This document shows positions 47,736 to 57,850 of a DNA stretch of 64,000 bases, one piece after another. A program made the position numbers and the translations under genes. A model generated the notes under the pieces. That model was given only the letters and a program-made list of their open reading frames with translations. It had not been told where the DNA came from and searched no databases. The stretch comes from JANNWF01 sp052390415 (GTDB taxonomy: Bacteria; Pseudomonadota; Gammaproteobacteria; Xanthomonadales; Xanthomonadaceae). The stretch spans positions 1-64,000 of the forward strand of contig JBQTGY010000012.1 of the NCBI GenBank assembly GCA_052390415.1, written 5' to 3'. Position 1 is the first letter of the stretch. The number at the start of each line of letters is the position of its first letter.

Positions 47736-49442
47736 CTAACCTGAATTCCCGCCCTTTGTTGCGTGTTCCGCCAGCAACAACGCAGCATCGAAATTCGCTG
47801 CCAGCCCCAACACGTCCGGTCGTCGATCAAACTGCATCTGTTGCAGGATCTTCAGCGGCTGCGGCTGCACACCGGACAGCACCAGAGAGGTGCCGCGGCG
47901 GCGGCAGCGGTCGGCGAACTGCTCCAGCGCGGTGACCCCGGAGGCGTCGATCAGCGGCACCCGCCGCAGGCGCAGGATGAACACTCGCGGCGCATCCGGA
48001 TACTGGTCGAGCACGTCGTCGAGGCGGTTGGCGACGGCGAAGAACAGCGGACCCTCGATGCGAAACGCGGCAACGCCGGGCGGCAGCCGGCCCTGTTGAT
48101 TCTCGCTCGGTGCGCGTTCGAGGTCGTCGCTGTCTTCCTCGATCAGTTGCAGATCCGACTCCAGAGCCACCACTTCGCTCATCCGGTGCATGAACAGAAA
48201 GGCCGCCAGCACCACGCCGACCTCGATGGCTACGGTCAGATCAAACATCACGGTCAGTCCGAACGTGATCAGCAGCACTGCGGAGTCACCAGGGGGCGAG
48301 CGCAGCAGTTGCCGGAAGCGGTGCACTTCGCTCATGTTCCAGGCCACGATCAGCAGCACGGCGGCCAGCGCTGCCAGCGGCACAAAGCTCATCAGCGGCG
48401 CCGCCAGCAGCATGAATAGCAGCAGAAACAGCGCGTGCATGATGCCGGCGACCGGCGTGCGTGCGCCGCTGCGCACATTGGTGGCGGTGCGCGCGATGGC
48501 ACCGGTGGCGGGTAGGCCGCCGAACAGCGCCGACGCCGTATTGGCGACACCTTGTGCCACCAGCTCGGCGTTCGAGCGATGCCGGCCACCGGTCATGCCG
48601 TCGGCCACCACCGCCGAGAGCAACGACTCGACGCCGCCGAGAAAGGCGATGGTCAGCGCCGCTGGCAGGAGTTCGGCAGTGCGGTGGAAGGGAATGTCCG
48701 GGAAGTTGAAGCTCGGCAACGCAGCGGGAATCGCGCCGAAAGTGGAGCCAATGGTCGGCACTGGCAAATCGATCAATGTGGCCGCCACGGCACCAGCGAT
48801 CACCGCGATCAGCAGTCCGGGCCAATGCGGACGCCAGTGGCGTAAGCCGAGGATCAGGGCCAAGCTGATGACGGCAAGACCGAGGGCCGCCGGATTGAAG
48901 CTGCCGATGTGCGCAGCGTAGGCTTCAAAGCGACCGAAGAAATCTCCCGGCAGCTTGTCTATTTCCAAGCCAAGCAGATCCTTGATCTGGCTGATGAAGA
49001 TCGTCACCGCGATGCCGGCGGTGAAGCCGGTGATCACCGGTTGCGGCATGTAGCGCATCAAGGTGCCCACACGCAGCAGGCCGGCGGCGATCAGGATCAA
49101 CCCGGCCAGCAAGGTGCACAGGATCAGGCCGCCGTAGCCGAATTTATCGATGACGTTGAAGACCACCGGGATGAAGGCGGCGGTCGGTCCTCCGATCTGT
49201 ACCCGCGAACCACCCAGTGCCGAAATCAGGAAACCAGCAATGATCGCTGTGTGTAGACCCTTCTCCGGTGTGGTGCCGGAGGCGATTGCCAGCGCCATCG
49301 CCAGCGGCAGGGCAACGACGGCAACGGTGAGCCCGGCCAGCGCATCGGCCCGCAGCGACTCAAGCGAATAGCCACGCCGCAGTGTGGTGTAGAGCTTGGG
49401 GACGTACAGAGGCCAGTATTGGCGCCAGGTCATCCGCGCCAT
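47736..49442 (-). CDS. SulP-family inorganic anion transporter with STAS domain
   Basis: A 568-aa SLC26/SulP permease, importing sulfate, bicarbonate or another anion. The membrane domain includes LAGLTVAVVALPLAMALAIA, QIGGPTAAFIPVV and the SulP signature region around VITGFTAGIAVTIFISQIKD. The C-terminal STAS domain contains FILRLRRVPLIDASGVTALE. No carbonic anhydrase gene is adjacent, so bicarbonate is not specially favoured. ATG 49442 begins MARMTWRQYWPLYVPKL, usual for the family. Confidence 0.93.
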   Translation of the reverse strand: MARMTWRQYWPLYVPKLYTTLRRGYSLESLRADALAGLTVAVVALPLAMALAIASGTTPEKGLHTAIIAGFLISALGGSRVQIGGPTAAFIPVVFNVIDKFGYGGLILCTLLAGLILIAAGLLRVGTLMRYMPQPVITGFTAGIAVTIFISQIKDLLGLEIDKLPGDFFGRFEAYAAHIGSFNPAALGLAVISLALILGLRHWRPHWPGLLIAVIAGAVAATLIDLPVPTIGSTFGAIPAALPSFNFPDIPFHRTAELLPAALTIAFLGGVESLLSAVVADGMTGGRHRSNAELVAQGVANTASALFGGLPATGAIARTATNVRSGARTPVAGIMHALFLLLFMLLAAPLMSFVPLAALAAVLLIVAWNMSEVHRFRQLLRSPPGDSAVLLITFGLTVMFDLTVAIEVGVVLAAFLFMHRMSEVVALESDLQLIEEDSDDLERAPSENQQGRLPPGVAAFRIEGPLFFAVANRLDDVLDQYPDAPRVFILRLRRVPLIDASGVTALEQFADRCRRRGTSLVLSGVQPQPLKILQQMQFDRRPDVLGLAANFDAALLLAEHATKGGNSG

Positions 49443-49485
49443 TCTACTCGCTGGATGTTGGAAGGCTGTCAGTGGTCGCCGAGCT

Positions 49486-49594
49486 AGTGTGGTGCTTCGT
49501 AATCAGAGGACATTATCCGCGAGTGGATTTTCGTGGCTGGCAAGGCGCGAAAAGACACCGTGGATAAGTTCGATTGATTGCGAAGCACCACACT
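49486..49594. mobile_element. palindromic MITE-like element
   Basis: A roughly 109-bp imperfect palindrome. The outer 20-bp arms 49486-49505 (AGTGTGGTGCTTCGTAATCA) and 49575-49594 match at 19 of 20 positions inverted. Inner segments (TTATCC...GTG, TTTTCG) also pair, so the arms extend about 50 bp. No ORF of its own and no transposase is present. The 470-bp gap 49443-49912 holds this, a GACCGCC/GGCGGTC hairpin (49650-49668) and the regulator's promoter region. Confidence 0.6.
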
Positions 49595-49810
49595 TGGGCA
49601 TTCCGCAGGTCAGCAAAGGCGTCCACGAGTTTCTGGCGGGCGGGTGTTGGACCGCCGCTCGGGCGGTCAGGGCCGGCATCGATGTGCCGCTTTCGTCGCG
49701 AGTGCGGCGAATCGACAGGACGCGATCGGGCACCTGCATCGTGATCGGGATGCCAGCTCAGCGAAGTTCGGCCCCTTTGGTGACCATGATCTGCCGGTGG
49801 CTTGTTGATG

Positions 49811-49849
49811 CATGAATTCATGTGTTAATGTGCCAGCGCACTAGTACAT
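49811..49849. promoter_or_regulatory. his regulator promoter region with TrpR-type operator candidate
   Basis: A perfect 12-bp palindrome CATGAATTCATG (49811-49822) and a 22-bp imperfect palindrome at 49828-49849 (ATGTGCCAGCG/CACTAGTACAT, 8 of 11 symmetric) carrying the CTAGTAC core typical of TrpR-family operators. A possible -35 TTGTTG (49802-49807) and -10 TAATGT (49826-49831) overlap it. Confidence 0.5.
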
Positions 49850-49912
49850 GATTCCATTTTTATCACTGTGGCGTCAGCGATCACAGTCCGAATTGCTTCC
49901 ATCCAGTTGCCC

Positions 49913-50236
49913 ATGAAGCGACGCCCAAGCGATCCCATTCCTACCGCTACTGACACGCTCGCTCCTCTGTGCAATGCCTTGGCAACGCTGGGTTCGAGCA
50001 GCGAAGTGCGCGCGTTTTTGGCCGATCTCTGCACGCCCGCGGAAGTCGAGGCCATGGCGGACCGTTGGCGCGTGGTGCCATTGCTGCTTGAGGGGTTGCC
50101 GTATCGCGAGATCCACGATCTGACTGGCGTCAGCGTGACCACGGTGGGGCGGGTGGCGCGTTGCCTGTCCTTCGGCAGCGGTGGCTATCGTCTCGCAGCG
50201 GATCGTCTGCACGAGTCCCATCCATCTCCACAGTGA
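49913..50236 (+). CDS. TrpR-related regulator (YerC/YecD family), candidate repressor of the his operon
   Basis: A 107-aa DNA-binding protein of the TrpR superfamily. The HTH region is EVEAMADRWRVVPLLLEGLPYREIHDLTGVSVTTVGRVARCL, shown here only for its extent (about residues 43-85). ATG 49913 (MKRRPSDPIP) gives the usual family length; the GTG at 49868 is too early. It sits 90 bp upstream of hisG and points the same way. Comparative genomics has linked a TrpR-family protein (HisR) to histidine genes in Xanthomonadales; this fits, from memory. Confidence 0.85.
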   Translation: MKRRPSDPIPTATDTLAPLCNALATLGSSSEVRAFLADLCTPAEVEAMADRWRVVPLLLEGLPYREIHDLTGVSVTTVGRVARCLSFGSGGYRLAADRLHESHPSPQ

Positions 50237-50326
50237 GACTGCTGGCGACGGATGCACTCGCCAACCGGATGCCACGCTGTAACGAGAACTGTTGCAACAA
50301 CTCCCTTTCTTTCGAACGACCTGATC

Positions 50327-51232
50327 ATGCACCCCACTGCTCGCGACCGCCTGCGCATCGCTGCCCAAAAATCCGGTCGCCTTTCCGAACCCGGTAGAGA
50401 TTTGCTGGCACGCTCCGGCTTGAGCTTTCGCGAAAGTCGTGATCGCCTGTTCTGCTATGGCGAGACCCAGCCTGTCGACCTGCTCTTGGTCCGCGATGAC
50501 GATATCCCCAGCCTCATTGCCGAAGGTGTCTGCGATCTCGGCATCGTCGGGCGCAACGTGTTGACCGAGCAGCGACTTGAGCGCGAGCAACGTGGCGAAC
50601 AGGCCGCGTTTGTCGAGCTGCGCTCATTGGGGTTTGGTCGTTGCCGCCTGTCCATCGCGGTGCCGCAGGAGTTCGAATGGAAGGGGCCGACATCATTGTC
50701 CGGACTCAAGATCGCCACTTCCTATCCGGCGCTGTTGGCCGACTGGTTGGCGCGGCAAGGTGTGGTTGCCGAACCAGTGATGCTTTCAGGTTCGGTGGAA
50801 ATCGCGCCGCGCCTGGGCAAGGCTGAAGCAATCTGCGATCTGGTTTCAACCGGTGCCACGCTCGCCGCCAACCAGCTGCGCGAAGTGGTTACCGTGTTCG
50901 AGAGTGAAGCGGTGCTGGCAGGCCCAGCGACCGCGTTGCGCGATGAGCGCGCCGACCTGGCCGCGCTGTTTCTGCGCCGTCTGGATGGCGTGATGCAGCT
51001 CAAGGACAGCAAGCTATTGATGTTGCAGGTGGATCGATCCGCCTTGGATGCGGTGATCCGCTTGATCCCCGCCGCCGATGCGCCTTCCGTCATGGCGATG
51101 GATGGGCGCAGCGACGCAGTCTCGCTGCAAGCGGTGTGTCAGGGCGTGATCACGTGGCAGCACCTCGAGGACATGAAACGAGCGGGCGCGCGTGGCCTGC
51201 TGGTGTTGCCCGTGGAGCAGATGTTGGCATGA
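50327..51232 (+). CDS. hisG: ATP phosphoribosyltransferase
   Basis: First step of histidine synthesis, joining ATP and PRPP. The 301-aa long-form HisG has [16 protein letters not shown] at the start, GICDLG-like [12 protein letters not shown], the PRPP loop [18 protein letters not shown], and a C-terminal regulatory domain for histidine feedback. ATG 50327 matches E. coli length (299 aa). No His-rich leader peptide is seen in the 90 bp before it, so attenuation of the enteric type is unlikely. It overlaps hisD by 4 bp. Confidence 0.96.
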   Translation: MHPTARDRLRIAAQKSGRLSEPGRDLLARSGLSFRESRDRLFCYGETQPVDLLLVRDDDIPSLIAEGVCDLGIVGRNVLTEQRLEREQRGEQAAFVELRSLGFGRCRLSIAVPQEFEWKGPTSLSGLKIATSYPALLADWLARQGVVAEPVMLSGSVEIAPRLGKAEAICDLVSTGATLAANQLREVVTVFESEAVLAGPATALRDERADLAALFLRRLDGVMQLKDSKLLMLQVDRSALDAVIRLIPAADAPSVMAMDGRSDAVSLQAVCQGVITWQHLEDMKRAGARGLLVLPVEQMLA

Positions 51233-52551
51233 GCGACCGTATGAACATTCTTGATTGGAACGCGCTGGATACGGGCGCGCGGAATGCTGCGCTGGCACGA
51301 CCAACCTTGGCACGACGCGAGGATGTGACCACCAGCGTGGCGCGCATCATTGAACAAGTGCGTGCCGATGGTGACAGCACCTTGCGCGCGCTGTCGCGGC
51401 GCTTCGACGGCTGCGAGTTGGCGGCACTGGAGCTGCCGAAGGAATCTCTGACGCGTGCGCTGGAGAATCTTGATGGTGAATTGCGTGAAGCACTGATCGA
51501 GGCACGCGACCGCATCGCTGCGTTTCATCGCGCGGGCGCACCGACGGGTTATGCGGTGGATACCGCGTCCGGTGTTCGCTGCGAGCGCATGGTGCGACCC
51601 ATTTCTCGCGTCGGCCTGTACGTGCCTGCCGGCAGTGCGCCCCTGCCGTCAACCGCGTTGATGTTGGGTGTACCCGCGCAAATTGCGCGCTGTCCAGAAG
51701 TCATTCTTTGCACACCGCCACGTACCGACGGCAGCGCTGATCCCACCGTATTGGCAGCGGCAGCTTTGTGCGGCATCACCCGCGTTTTCACCTTGGGTGG
51801 TGCACAAGCGATTGCGGCGATGGCGTATGGCAGTGAAAGCGTGCCGCGCTGCGACAAACTGTTTGGACCGGGCAACGCCTACGTTACCGAAGCCAAGCTG
51901 CAGGTCAGCACCGATCCGGCAGGTGCGGCGATCGACATGCCTGCCGGACCCTCCGAAGTGTTGGTGATTGCTGATGCCAGCGCGCGCGCCGAGTTTGTCG
52001 CTGCAGATCTGTTGTCGCAGGCCGAACATGGTGCGGATTCGCAGGCGATCCTGTTGACCACCAGCGCCGAGCTTGCTCGGCAAGTTGGAGAGGAATTGGT
52101 CACTCAGGCGGCGACCTTGGCGCGTGGCGAGATTCTGGCGCAGGCCATGCAGCACATTCGTCTGATCGTGGTGGCGGATCTCGAACAAGCCTTGTCGGTA
52201 TCCAACGCCTACGCGCCCGAACATCTGATTCTCAGCATCGACAATGCCCGCCAATGGCTCGCGAACGTGCAGACCGCCGGCTCGGTATTCCTTGGTCATT
52301 GGTCACCGGAAGCGCTGGGTGACTATTGCAGCGGCACCAACCACGTGTTGCCGACTTACGGTGCAGCGCGCGCGTTCAGTGGTCTGTCGGTGGCCAGCTT
52401 CTGCAAGCTGGTCACGGTGCAAGAAGTGAGTGCCGACGGGCTGCGCGGAATAGGACCCTGCGCGGCAACCATCGCTCGCGCCGAACAGCTGTCGGCCCAC
52501 GAGCAAGCGATAACTCGCAGATTGCGAGTGTTGGCCGAGTCGCAGCCATGA
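51229..52551 (+). CDS. hisD: histidinol dehydrogenase
   Basis: Zinc enzyme performing the last two oxidations from histidinol to histidine. The 440-aa product has [48 protein letters not shown] and the metal-ligand region [15 protein letters not shown], plus the late [11 protein letters not shown] 51229 overlaps the hisG stop (ATGA). It overlaps hisC by 4 bp. Confidence 0.96.
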   Translation: MSDRMNILDWNALDTGARNAALARPTLARREDVTTSVARIIEQVRADGDSTLRALSRRFDGCELAALELPKESLTRALENLDGELREALIEARDRIAAFHRAGAPTGYAVDTASGVRCERMVRPISRVGLYVPAGSAPLPSTALMLGVPAQIARCPEVILCTPPRTDGSADPTVLAAAALCGITRVFTLGGAQAIAAMAYGSESVPRCDKLFGPGNAYVTEAKLQVSTDPAGAAIDMPAGPSEVLVIADASARAEFVAADLLSQAEHGADSQAILLTTSAELARQVGEELVTQAATLARGEILAQAMQHIRLIVVADLEQALSVSNAYAPEHLILSIDNARQWLANVQTAGSVFLGHWSPEALGDYCSGTNHVLPTYGAARAFSGLSVASFCKLVTVQEVSADGLRGIGPCAATIARAEQLSAHEQAITRRLRVLAESQP

Positions 52552-53666
52552 GCGGTGTCGTCGATATTCTGCGCGCGGAACTGCGTGACTTTGCCGGTTA
52601 TTCCTCGGCGCGAAAGGAGGCCAGCGGCGGCAAGGTGTGGTTGAACGCCAACGAAAGTCCGTGGTCCGCGGTGGGCGACGACCAGGGTCTGAATCGTTAT
52701 CCCGATCCGCAACCGGTCGCGTTGGTGAACCGGCTGGCGGCGTTGTACCAAGTGGCCCCGGACCAACTACTCGTCGGCCGCGGTAGCGACGAAGCCATCG
52801 ATCTGCTCACCCGTGCGGCCTGCCGCGCCGGTCGCGACAGCGTGCTGATCTCGGCGCCCACGTTCGGTATGTACGCGGTCTGTGCGCGCGTGCAGGATGC
52901 TGCCGTCGTCAATATTCCACTGCGTGTCGCAGACGGATTTGCACTGGATGTGAAAGCGATTGCGGCCACGGTCAGCGAGACTAGCGAGGCCGATCAGCGA
53001 ATCAAGTTGATCTACATTTGCTCGCCCAACAACCCGACCGGCGCGGCAGTGTCTCTAGCCGACATCGAGCACATCGCCGGCACGGCGCGTGATCGCACCC
53101 TCGTGGTGGTGGATGAGGCCTATGCCGAGTTCAACGATGCAGAAAGCGCCATCCGCCTGCTGCCCCACTATCCGAACCTGCTGGTGCTGCGCACGCTCTC
53201 CAAAGCCTTTGCAATGGCGGGCGCGCGCATTGGCTGCGTGATTGGCGATCCAGGCCTGATCGCGGTGTTGCGCAGCATCATGGCGCCGTATCCGCTGCCC
53301 ACGCCTTGCGTGCTGGCCGCCTTGGCGGCGCTGCAAGACAACGCGACCGCCTTGGTGCGCAGTCGCATTGCCTTGTTGCGCTCGGAGCGCGCGCGACTGG
53401 TGCGGGCGCTACGTGATTTGCCACAGGTACTCAAGGTGTTCGAGTCCGACGCCAATTTCGTGCTCGTGCGATTTCAGGACGCAGCGGCAACGTATCGAGG
53501 CGCGCTGACAGCGGGCATCGTTCTGCGTTTACCCGCGCCACAGCCGGGGCTGGAAAACTGCGTGCGCATCAGCATCGGCACACCCGAGGAGAACCAGCGC
53601 CTGCTTGCTTTTCTGGCGGACCAAGCACCTGTAGTTTCCCCGCTCAAGGCCGAGGCCAGCGCATGA
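52548..53666 (+). CDS. hisC: histidinol-phosphate aminotransferase
   Basis: PLP enzyme converting imidazole acetol phosphate to histidinol phosphate. The 372-aa fold-type I aminotransferase has LNANESPW near the start, [24 protein letters not shown], and the PLP lysine in [19 protein letters not shown] 52548 overlaps hisD by 4 bp. It overlaps hisB by 4 bp. Confidence 0.96.
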   Translation: MSGVVDILRAELRDFAGYSSARKEASGGKVWLNANESPWSAVGDDQGLNRYPDPQPVALVNRLAALYQVAPDQLLVGRGSDEAIDLLTRAACRAGRDSVLISAPTFGMYAVCARVQDAAVVNIPLRVADGFALDVKAIAATVSETSEADQRIKLIYICSPNNPTGAAVSLADIEHIAGTARDRTLVVVDEAYAEFNDAESAIRLLPHYPNLLVLRTLSKAFAMAGARIGCVIGDPGLIAVLRSIMAPYPLPTPCVLAALAALQDNATALVRSRIALLRSERARLVRALRDLPQVLKVFESDANFVLVRFQDAAATYRGALTAGIVLRLPAPQPGLENCVRISIGTPEENQRLLAFLADQAPVVSPLKAEASA

Positions 53667-54766
53667 CCCGCATCGCTTTTGTCGACCGCGACGGCACCAT
53701 CATCGAAGAGCCGGCAGACTTTCAGATCGACAGCCTCGCCAAACTGCGCTTTGTACCCGACGTGATACCGGCGTTGCTGCGAATCCAGCAGGCAGGATTC
53801 CAACTGGTGATGGTCAGCAACCAAGACGGATTGGGTACGCCCAGCTTCCCGACGGCGGACTTCGAGCCGCCGCATGCCTTGATGAGGCAGGTCCTGGAAT
53901 CACAGGGCATTCGCTTTCGCGAAGTGCTGATCGATCCCAGTTTCCCGCATGAAAACTCGGTCAATCGCAAGCCGGGATTGGGCATGGTCATGCACTACCT
54001 GCGTGATCGAAACATCGACTTGGCCGGCAGCGTGGTGATCGGTGATCGCGATACCGACCTGCAATTTGCCAGCAACCTCGGCGCGCGCGGCATCAAGATC
54101 GGCGCCGGTTCGAACTGGCAACAGATCGCGCATGAACTGGTCGACGCACCACGGGTGGCCACTGTGCAGCGGATCACCAAAGAGACGCGCATCAACGTGC
54201 GCGTCGATCTGGATCAAGCGCGCGAACCAGCAGTATCGACCGGCCTGCCGTTCTTTGATCACATGCTGGAGCAACTCGGCAAACACGGCGGATTTTCGCT
54301 GGACTTGCGCAGCGTCGGTGACTTGCAGATCGACGAACACCACACGGTCGAAGACTGCGCGCTGGCGCTGGGGCAAGCATTGCGACAGGCACTGGGCGAC
54401 AAGCGCGGCATCGGTCGTTATGGCTTTGCCGATGGCGAAGATGAAACGCTTGCCGCACCCACAACGGGTTACCTGTTGCCGATGGACGAGACCATCGCGC
54501 GCGCGGCGCTGGACTTTTCCGGGCGTCCGTATTTTGTGTTCGAGGGTCAGTTCGGGCGCGAGCGCGTGGGCGATCTGCCCACTGAACTGGTGTCGCATTT
54601 CTTCCGCTCGTTGTGCGAGACGGCAGGACTCAATCTGCACTTGAGTGTGCGCGGCGACAATGCGCACCACATGGTCGAGGCCAGCTTCAAGGCCGTCGCC
54701 CGCGCCTTGCGCATTGCCTTGCGGCGGGAAGGTCGCGAACTGCCCAGCACCAAGGGCGTGCTCTGA
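53663..54766 (+). CDS. hisB: bifunctional histidinol-phosphatase / imidazoleglycerol-phosphate dehydratase
   Basis: Catalyses two steps of histidine synthesis. The 367-aa fusion has an N-terminal HAD phosphatase ([11 protein letters not shown] with Asp8/Asp10) and a C-terminal IGPD domain ([48 protein letters not shown]). In E. coli the phosphatase loop binds zinc with three Cys and a His; here the matching loop is [16 protein letters not shown] and has no Cys. The HAD active site is otherwise intact, so activity without the zinc loop is likely. It ends as TGATG with hisH. Confidence 0.95.
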   Translation: MTRIAFVDRDGTIIEEPADFQIDSLAKLRFVPDVIPALLRIQQAGFQLVMVSNQDGLGTPSFPTADFEPPHALMRQVLESQGIRFREVLIDPSFPHENSVNRKPGLGMVMHYLRDRNIDLAGSVVIGDRDTDLQFASNLGARGIKIGAGSNWQQIAHELVDAPRVATVQRITKETRINVRVDLDQAREPAVSTGLPFFDHMLEQLGKHGGFSLDLRSVGDLQIDEHHTVEDCALALGQALRQALGDKRGIGRYGFADGEDETLAAPTTGYLLPMDETIARAALDFSGRPYFVFEGQFGRERVGDLPTELVSHFFRSLCETAGLNLHLSVRGDNAHHMVEASFKAVARALRIALRREGRELPSTKGVL

Positions 54767-55353
54767 TGCGCGTGGTAGTGATCGACTCCGGCGGAGCCAA
54801 TATCGGTTCGGTCTGTTATGCCTTGGAGCGCTTGAGCGTCAGCGCGGTGCTGACCGCCGATGCGGACTTGATCCGAGCCGCCGAGCGGGTCATCTTGCCC
54901 GGCGTTGGCGCTGCGGTTCCGGCAATGGCACGCTTGAATGAGCTTGGCTTGGTCGCCACCATCCGCAGCCTGCAACAGCCGTTGCTGGGCATCTGTCTTG
55001 GCATGCAGCTGTTATTCGAGCGCTCCGAAGAAGGTGATGTCGAATGCCTTGGGCTGTTGCCCGGCGTGGTCCGCAAACTAACGCCTGCTGCCGGAATTCG
55101 TGTGCCACACATGGGTTGGAATCGCTTGCAGCCATGTGCTGAATCGCGCCTCTTGAACGGGGTCGATGCAGGCGCGCAAGCCTACTTCGTGCACAGCTAC
55201 GCCGCGCCCGTCACCGCCGATTGCATCGCCAGCTGCGAACACGGGCAAACCTTCGCCGCCATGGTCGAACGTGGCAAGGTCGCTGGCGCTCAATTTCATC
55301 CCGAGCGCTCAGCATCGGTCGGCGCCCGCATCTTGATGAACTTTCTGCAATGA
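54766..55353 (+). CDS. hisH: imidazole glycerol phosphate synthase subunit HisH
   Basis: Glutaminase subunit feeding ammonia to HisF. The 195-aa class I amidotransferase has the nucleophile in [13 protein letters not shown] and the catalytic His/Glu in [10 protein letters not shown], with VPHMGWN lining the interface. ATG 54766 overlaps the hisB stop by one base; its stop overlaps the hisA ATG by 4 bp. Confidence 0.96.
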   Translation: MRVVVIDSGGANIGSVCYALERLSVSAVLTADADLIRAAERVILPGVGAAVPAMARLNELGLVATIRSLQQPLLGICLGMQLLFERSEEGDVECLGLLPGVVRKLTPAAGIRVPHMGWNRLQPCAESRLLNGVDAGAQAYFVHSYAAPVTADCIASCEHGQTFAAMVERGKVAGAQFHPERSASVGARILMNFLQ

Positions 55354-56087
55354 CATTCACCGTCTATCCCGCGATTGATGTTCGCGACGGTCGTGTGGTG
55401 CGCCTCCGCCAAGGTGACTACGCACTAGAAACCCGCTATGCAGACGATCCGTTTGCGTTGGCCGCGCGTTACGCCGAACAAGGCGCTGCGTGGCTGCACT
55501 TGGTTGACCTCGATGCCGCCAAGGCTGGTGGCTACACGCTTTCGACATTGCTCGCCCTATTGAAATCAAACACAGGCTTGCGTCTGCAAACCGGCGGCGG
55601 CATTCGAGCAAAAGCCGACGTTGCCAAGGTGCTCGCCACAGGTGCCGACCGCGTGGTCATTGGTTCATTGGCGGTGACGCAGCCCGAGCAGGTGGCCGAG
55701 TGGATAGCCGAATTTGGCGCCGAGCACATCGTGGTGGCCTTGGACACCCGCTTCCAAGACGGCGCATGGACATTGCCTGTGCATGGCTGGACCACGGCCT
55801 CCCGTTTGAGTCTCGCCGAGGCACTGGCCTTTTATGCTGGTCATGGCTTACGCCATTTACTGAGCACCGACATCGCCCGCGACGGCATGCTGGCCGGCCC
55901 AAACCTCGACCTGTATCGCGTGATCGCCGCCCTCGCGCCAGAGGTGAAAGTTCAGGCATCCGGTGGTGTGCGTGGATCGGCGGATGTGGTCGCGGTGCGT
56001 GAGCTTGGATGTGCCGGCGTGGTGTTGGGGCGGGCGTTGTTGGAGGGGTTGTTGATCTTGCCGGAGGCGATGGAAGGGGTGAGGTGA
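55350..56087 (+). CDS. hisA: ProFAR isomerase HisA
   Basis: TIM-barrel isomerase acting before HisHF. The 245-aa product has the catalytic Asp in [29 protein letters not shown] and [10 protein letters not shown] phosphate sites, and [10 protein letters not shown] with the second catalytic Asp. ATG 55350 overlaps hisH. Unlike the rest of the operon, it is separated from the next gene, hisF, by 279 bp of repeat-rich DNA. Confidence 0.96.
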   Translation: MTFTVYPAIDVRDGRVVRLRQGDYALETRYADDPFALAARYAEQGAAWLHLVDLDAAKAGGYTLSTLLALLKSNTGLRLQTGGGIRAKADVAKVLATGADRVVIGSLAVTQPEQVAEWIAEFGAEHIVVALDTRFQDGAWTLPVHGWTTASRLSLAEALAFYAGHGLRHLLSTDIARDGMLAGPNLDLYRVIAALAPEVKVQASGGVRGSADVVAVRELGCAGVVLGRALLEGLLILPEAMEGVR

Positions 56088-56366
56088 TGGGAATGGGTTT
56101 GGGTGTTCGTCATTCCGGCGTGGCTCGGGATTGTTCGTCATTCCCGCGAAGGCGCGCGAAGGAGGGAATCCAGCCGAACTGGCTCGTTGTTTTGGCGTAG
56201 GCCGGAATCCAGCTTTCGCAAAGTGACTCGGCGGCCGCCGACCGAGCGCAGCGAAGGCCGGGGCGAAGCCCCGGAAGCCGACGAAACCGTGCGAACAGCC
56301 AAGGCAGGCCCGTGAAGCACGAAACCTCAACTCCGGCCTTCGCCGGAATAATCAAGGCCAGAACCA
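56088..56366. repeat. repeat-rich insertion between hisA and hisF
   Basis: 279 bp without a credible gene. It holds CGTCATTCC-type motifs (near 56108 and 56136) and GGGAATCCAG, GGAATCCAG and CGCCGGAATAATC segments resembling the dispersed CATTCCCGCGAAGGCGGGAAT repeats of many proteobacteria. It also has a perfect 12-bp palindrome CGGCGGCCGCCG (56229-56240) and a perfect CCGGGGC/GCCCCGG hairpin (56258-56274). Confidence 0.65.
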
Positions 56367-57143
56367 GTGCTATCCAAACGCCTCATCCCCTGCCTCGACG
56401 TCCGCGACGGTCACGTCGTCAAAGGCATCAACTTCCGCGATCACGTAGTCATGGGTGGCATCGAAGAATTGGCGCTGCGCTATCGCGACGAAGGCGCGGA
56501 CGAGTTGGTGTTTTATGACATCACCGCGAGCCCGGAAGGGCGGTCGGTGGATCGGGGCTGGGTGGAGCGAGTGGCGCGGATGATCGATATTCCGTTCTGC
56601 GTGGCGGGTGGAATCCGCTCGGTGACGGAGGCGCGGGCGGTGTTGCATGCCGGAGCAGACAAGATCTCGGTGAACTCGCCTGCATTGGAGCGGCCCGAAT
56701 TGATCCGCGAGCTTGCCGACGCGTTCGGTGTGCAATGCGTCGTCGTCGGAATCGACAGCTTGCGTGATGCCGATGGTGAGTGGCGGGTGCGCCAGTACAG
56801 TGGCGATCCACACAAGACGCGCGCACTTGGAAAGCGCACGCTGGATTGGGTAGTTGAGGCACAGGCGCTGGGCGCGGGTGAGATCGTGCTCAATTGCATG
56901 GGCAGCGATGGTGTTCGTGACGGCTATGACCTGGATCAACTGATTGCGGTGCGCGCAGTCTGCGAGGTGCCGCTGGTGGCGTCAGGCGGGGCCGGCAGTG
57001 CTCAACATTTCGCCGACGTATTTCGCCTCGCCGACGTGGATGCAGCCTTGGCGGCAAGCGTTTTCCACGCCGGAACCATTCGAATTCCGATGCTGAAACA
57101 GTGGCTCGATGAGCAGGGTGTCGAGGTACGCAATGCCAACTGA
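56367..57143 (+). CDS. hisF: imidazole glycerol phosphate synthase cyclase subunit HisF
   Basis: TIM-barrel cyclase making imidazole glycerol phosphate and AICAR with HisH. The 258-aa product has the catalytic Asp in [28 protein letters not shown], and the second catalytic Asp in [13 protein letters not shown]. It starts with GTG at 56367, the only start that keeps the conserved N-terminus; no strong ribosome-binding site is seen. The 279-bp repeat-rich gap before it breaks the otherwise overlapping operon. Confidence 0.95.
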   Translation: MLSKRLIPCLDVRDGHVVKGINFRDHVVMGGIEELALRYRDEGADELVFYDITASPEGRSVDRGWVERVARMIDIPFCVAGGIRSVTEARAVLHAGADKISVNSPALERPELIRELADAFGVQCVVVGIDSLRDADGEWRVRQYSGDPHKTRALGKRTLDWVVEAQALGAGEIVLNCMGSDGVRDGYDLDQLIAVRAVCEVPLVASGGAGSAQHFADVFRLADVDAALAASVFHAGTIRIPMLKQWLDEQGVEVRNAN

Positions 57144-57783
57144 GAGGTGTTCGTTGAAAGGATTTGCAGCGCTGGATTGGGACAAACAAGATGGCTTGCT
57201 GCCGGCGATTGTTCAAGACGCCGATACGCGCCGCGTGCTGATGCTGGGCTACATGAATCAGGATGCATTGGCAGCGACGCTCGCCTGCGGCAAGGTCACC
57301 TTCTTCAGTCGCAGCAAAGGCCGGCTCTGGACCAAGGGTGAAGCCAGTGGTCACCATCTGGATCTGGTCGGTATCGAAACGGATTGCGACAACGACACGT
57401 TGCTGGTGCAGGCGCGACCGCAAGGGCCGACCTGTCACCTGAATCGAGCAAGCTGTTTCCCTGACGCACCCGCCGACTTTCTTGCCGAGTTGAACGCCTT
57501 GATTGCAACGCGCCACGCGTTGCGACCCGCCGGCAGCTACACCACGCGCCTCTTCGAATCCGGTGTGTTCAAGATCGCGCAGAAGGTGGGCGAAGAGGGC
57601 GTCGAAACCGCGCTTGCGGGTGCTGCCCAAGACGATGCGGCGCTATTGGGGGAAAGCGCCGATTTGCTTTATCACCTGATCGTGTTGCTGCGGTCACGTG
57701 GTTTGGCGCTTGGCCAAGTGGTCGAGTTGCTGCAACAGCGGCACGGCTCGGCGACTGCGGCCAGCGCTACTGCTGACCGTTGA
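57133..57783 (+). CDS. hisI: bifunctional phosphoribosyl-AMP cyclohydrolase / phosphoribosyl-ATP pyrophosphatase
   Basis: Performs steps 2 and 3 of histidine synthesis. The 216-aa HisIE fusion has the HisI half ([43 protein letters not shown] with zinc/metal ligands) and the HisE half ([36 protein letters not shown]). ATG 57133 overlaps hisF by 11 bp; a TTG at 57154 with GAGAGG before it is an alternative start. Last gene of the his operon. Confidence 0.95.
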   Translation: MPTERCSLKGFAALDWDKQDGLLPAIVQDADTRRVLMLGYMNQDALAATLACGKVTFFSRSKGRLWTKGEASGHHLDLVGIETDCDNDTLLVQARPQGPTCHLNRASCFPDAPADFLAELNALIATRHALRPAGSYTTRLFESGVFKIAQKVGEEGVETALAGAAQDDAALLGESADLLYHLIVLLRSRGLALGQVVELLQQRHGSATAASATADR

Positions 57784-57850
57784 AGCGGCTGTGCCTTCGG
57801 CAACGACTTACCGCAAAATCGAGCACGGTTTGAGTCGAGTGGGCCTGCGC

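Noticed and set aside
49396..49815. 139-codon + frame through the palindromic element
   Set aside because: Its start overlaps SulP, it crosses a palindrome, and the translation shows no domain; chance frame.
50237..50326. Possible his attenuator leader peptide
   Set aside because: No run of His codons in a short ORF and no terminator/antiterminator pair seen before hisG.
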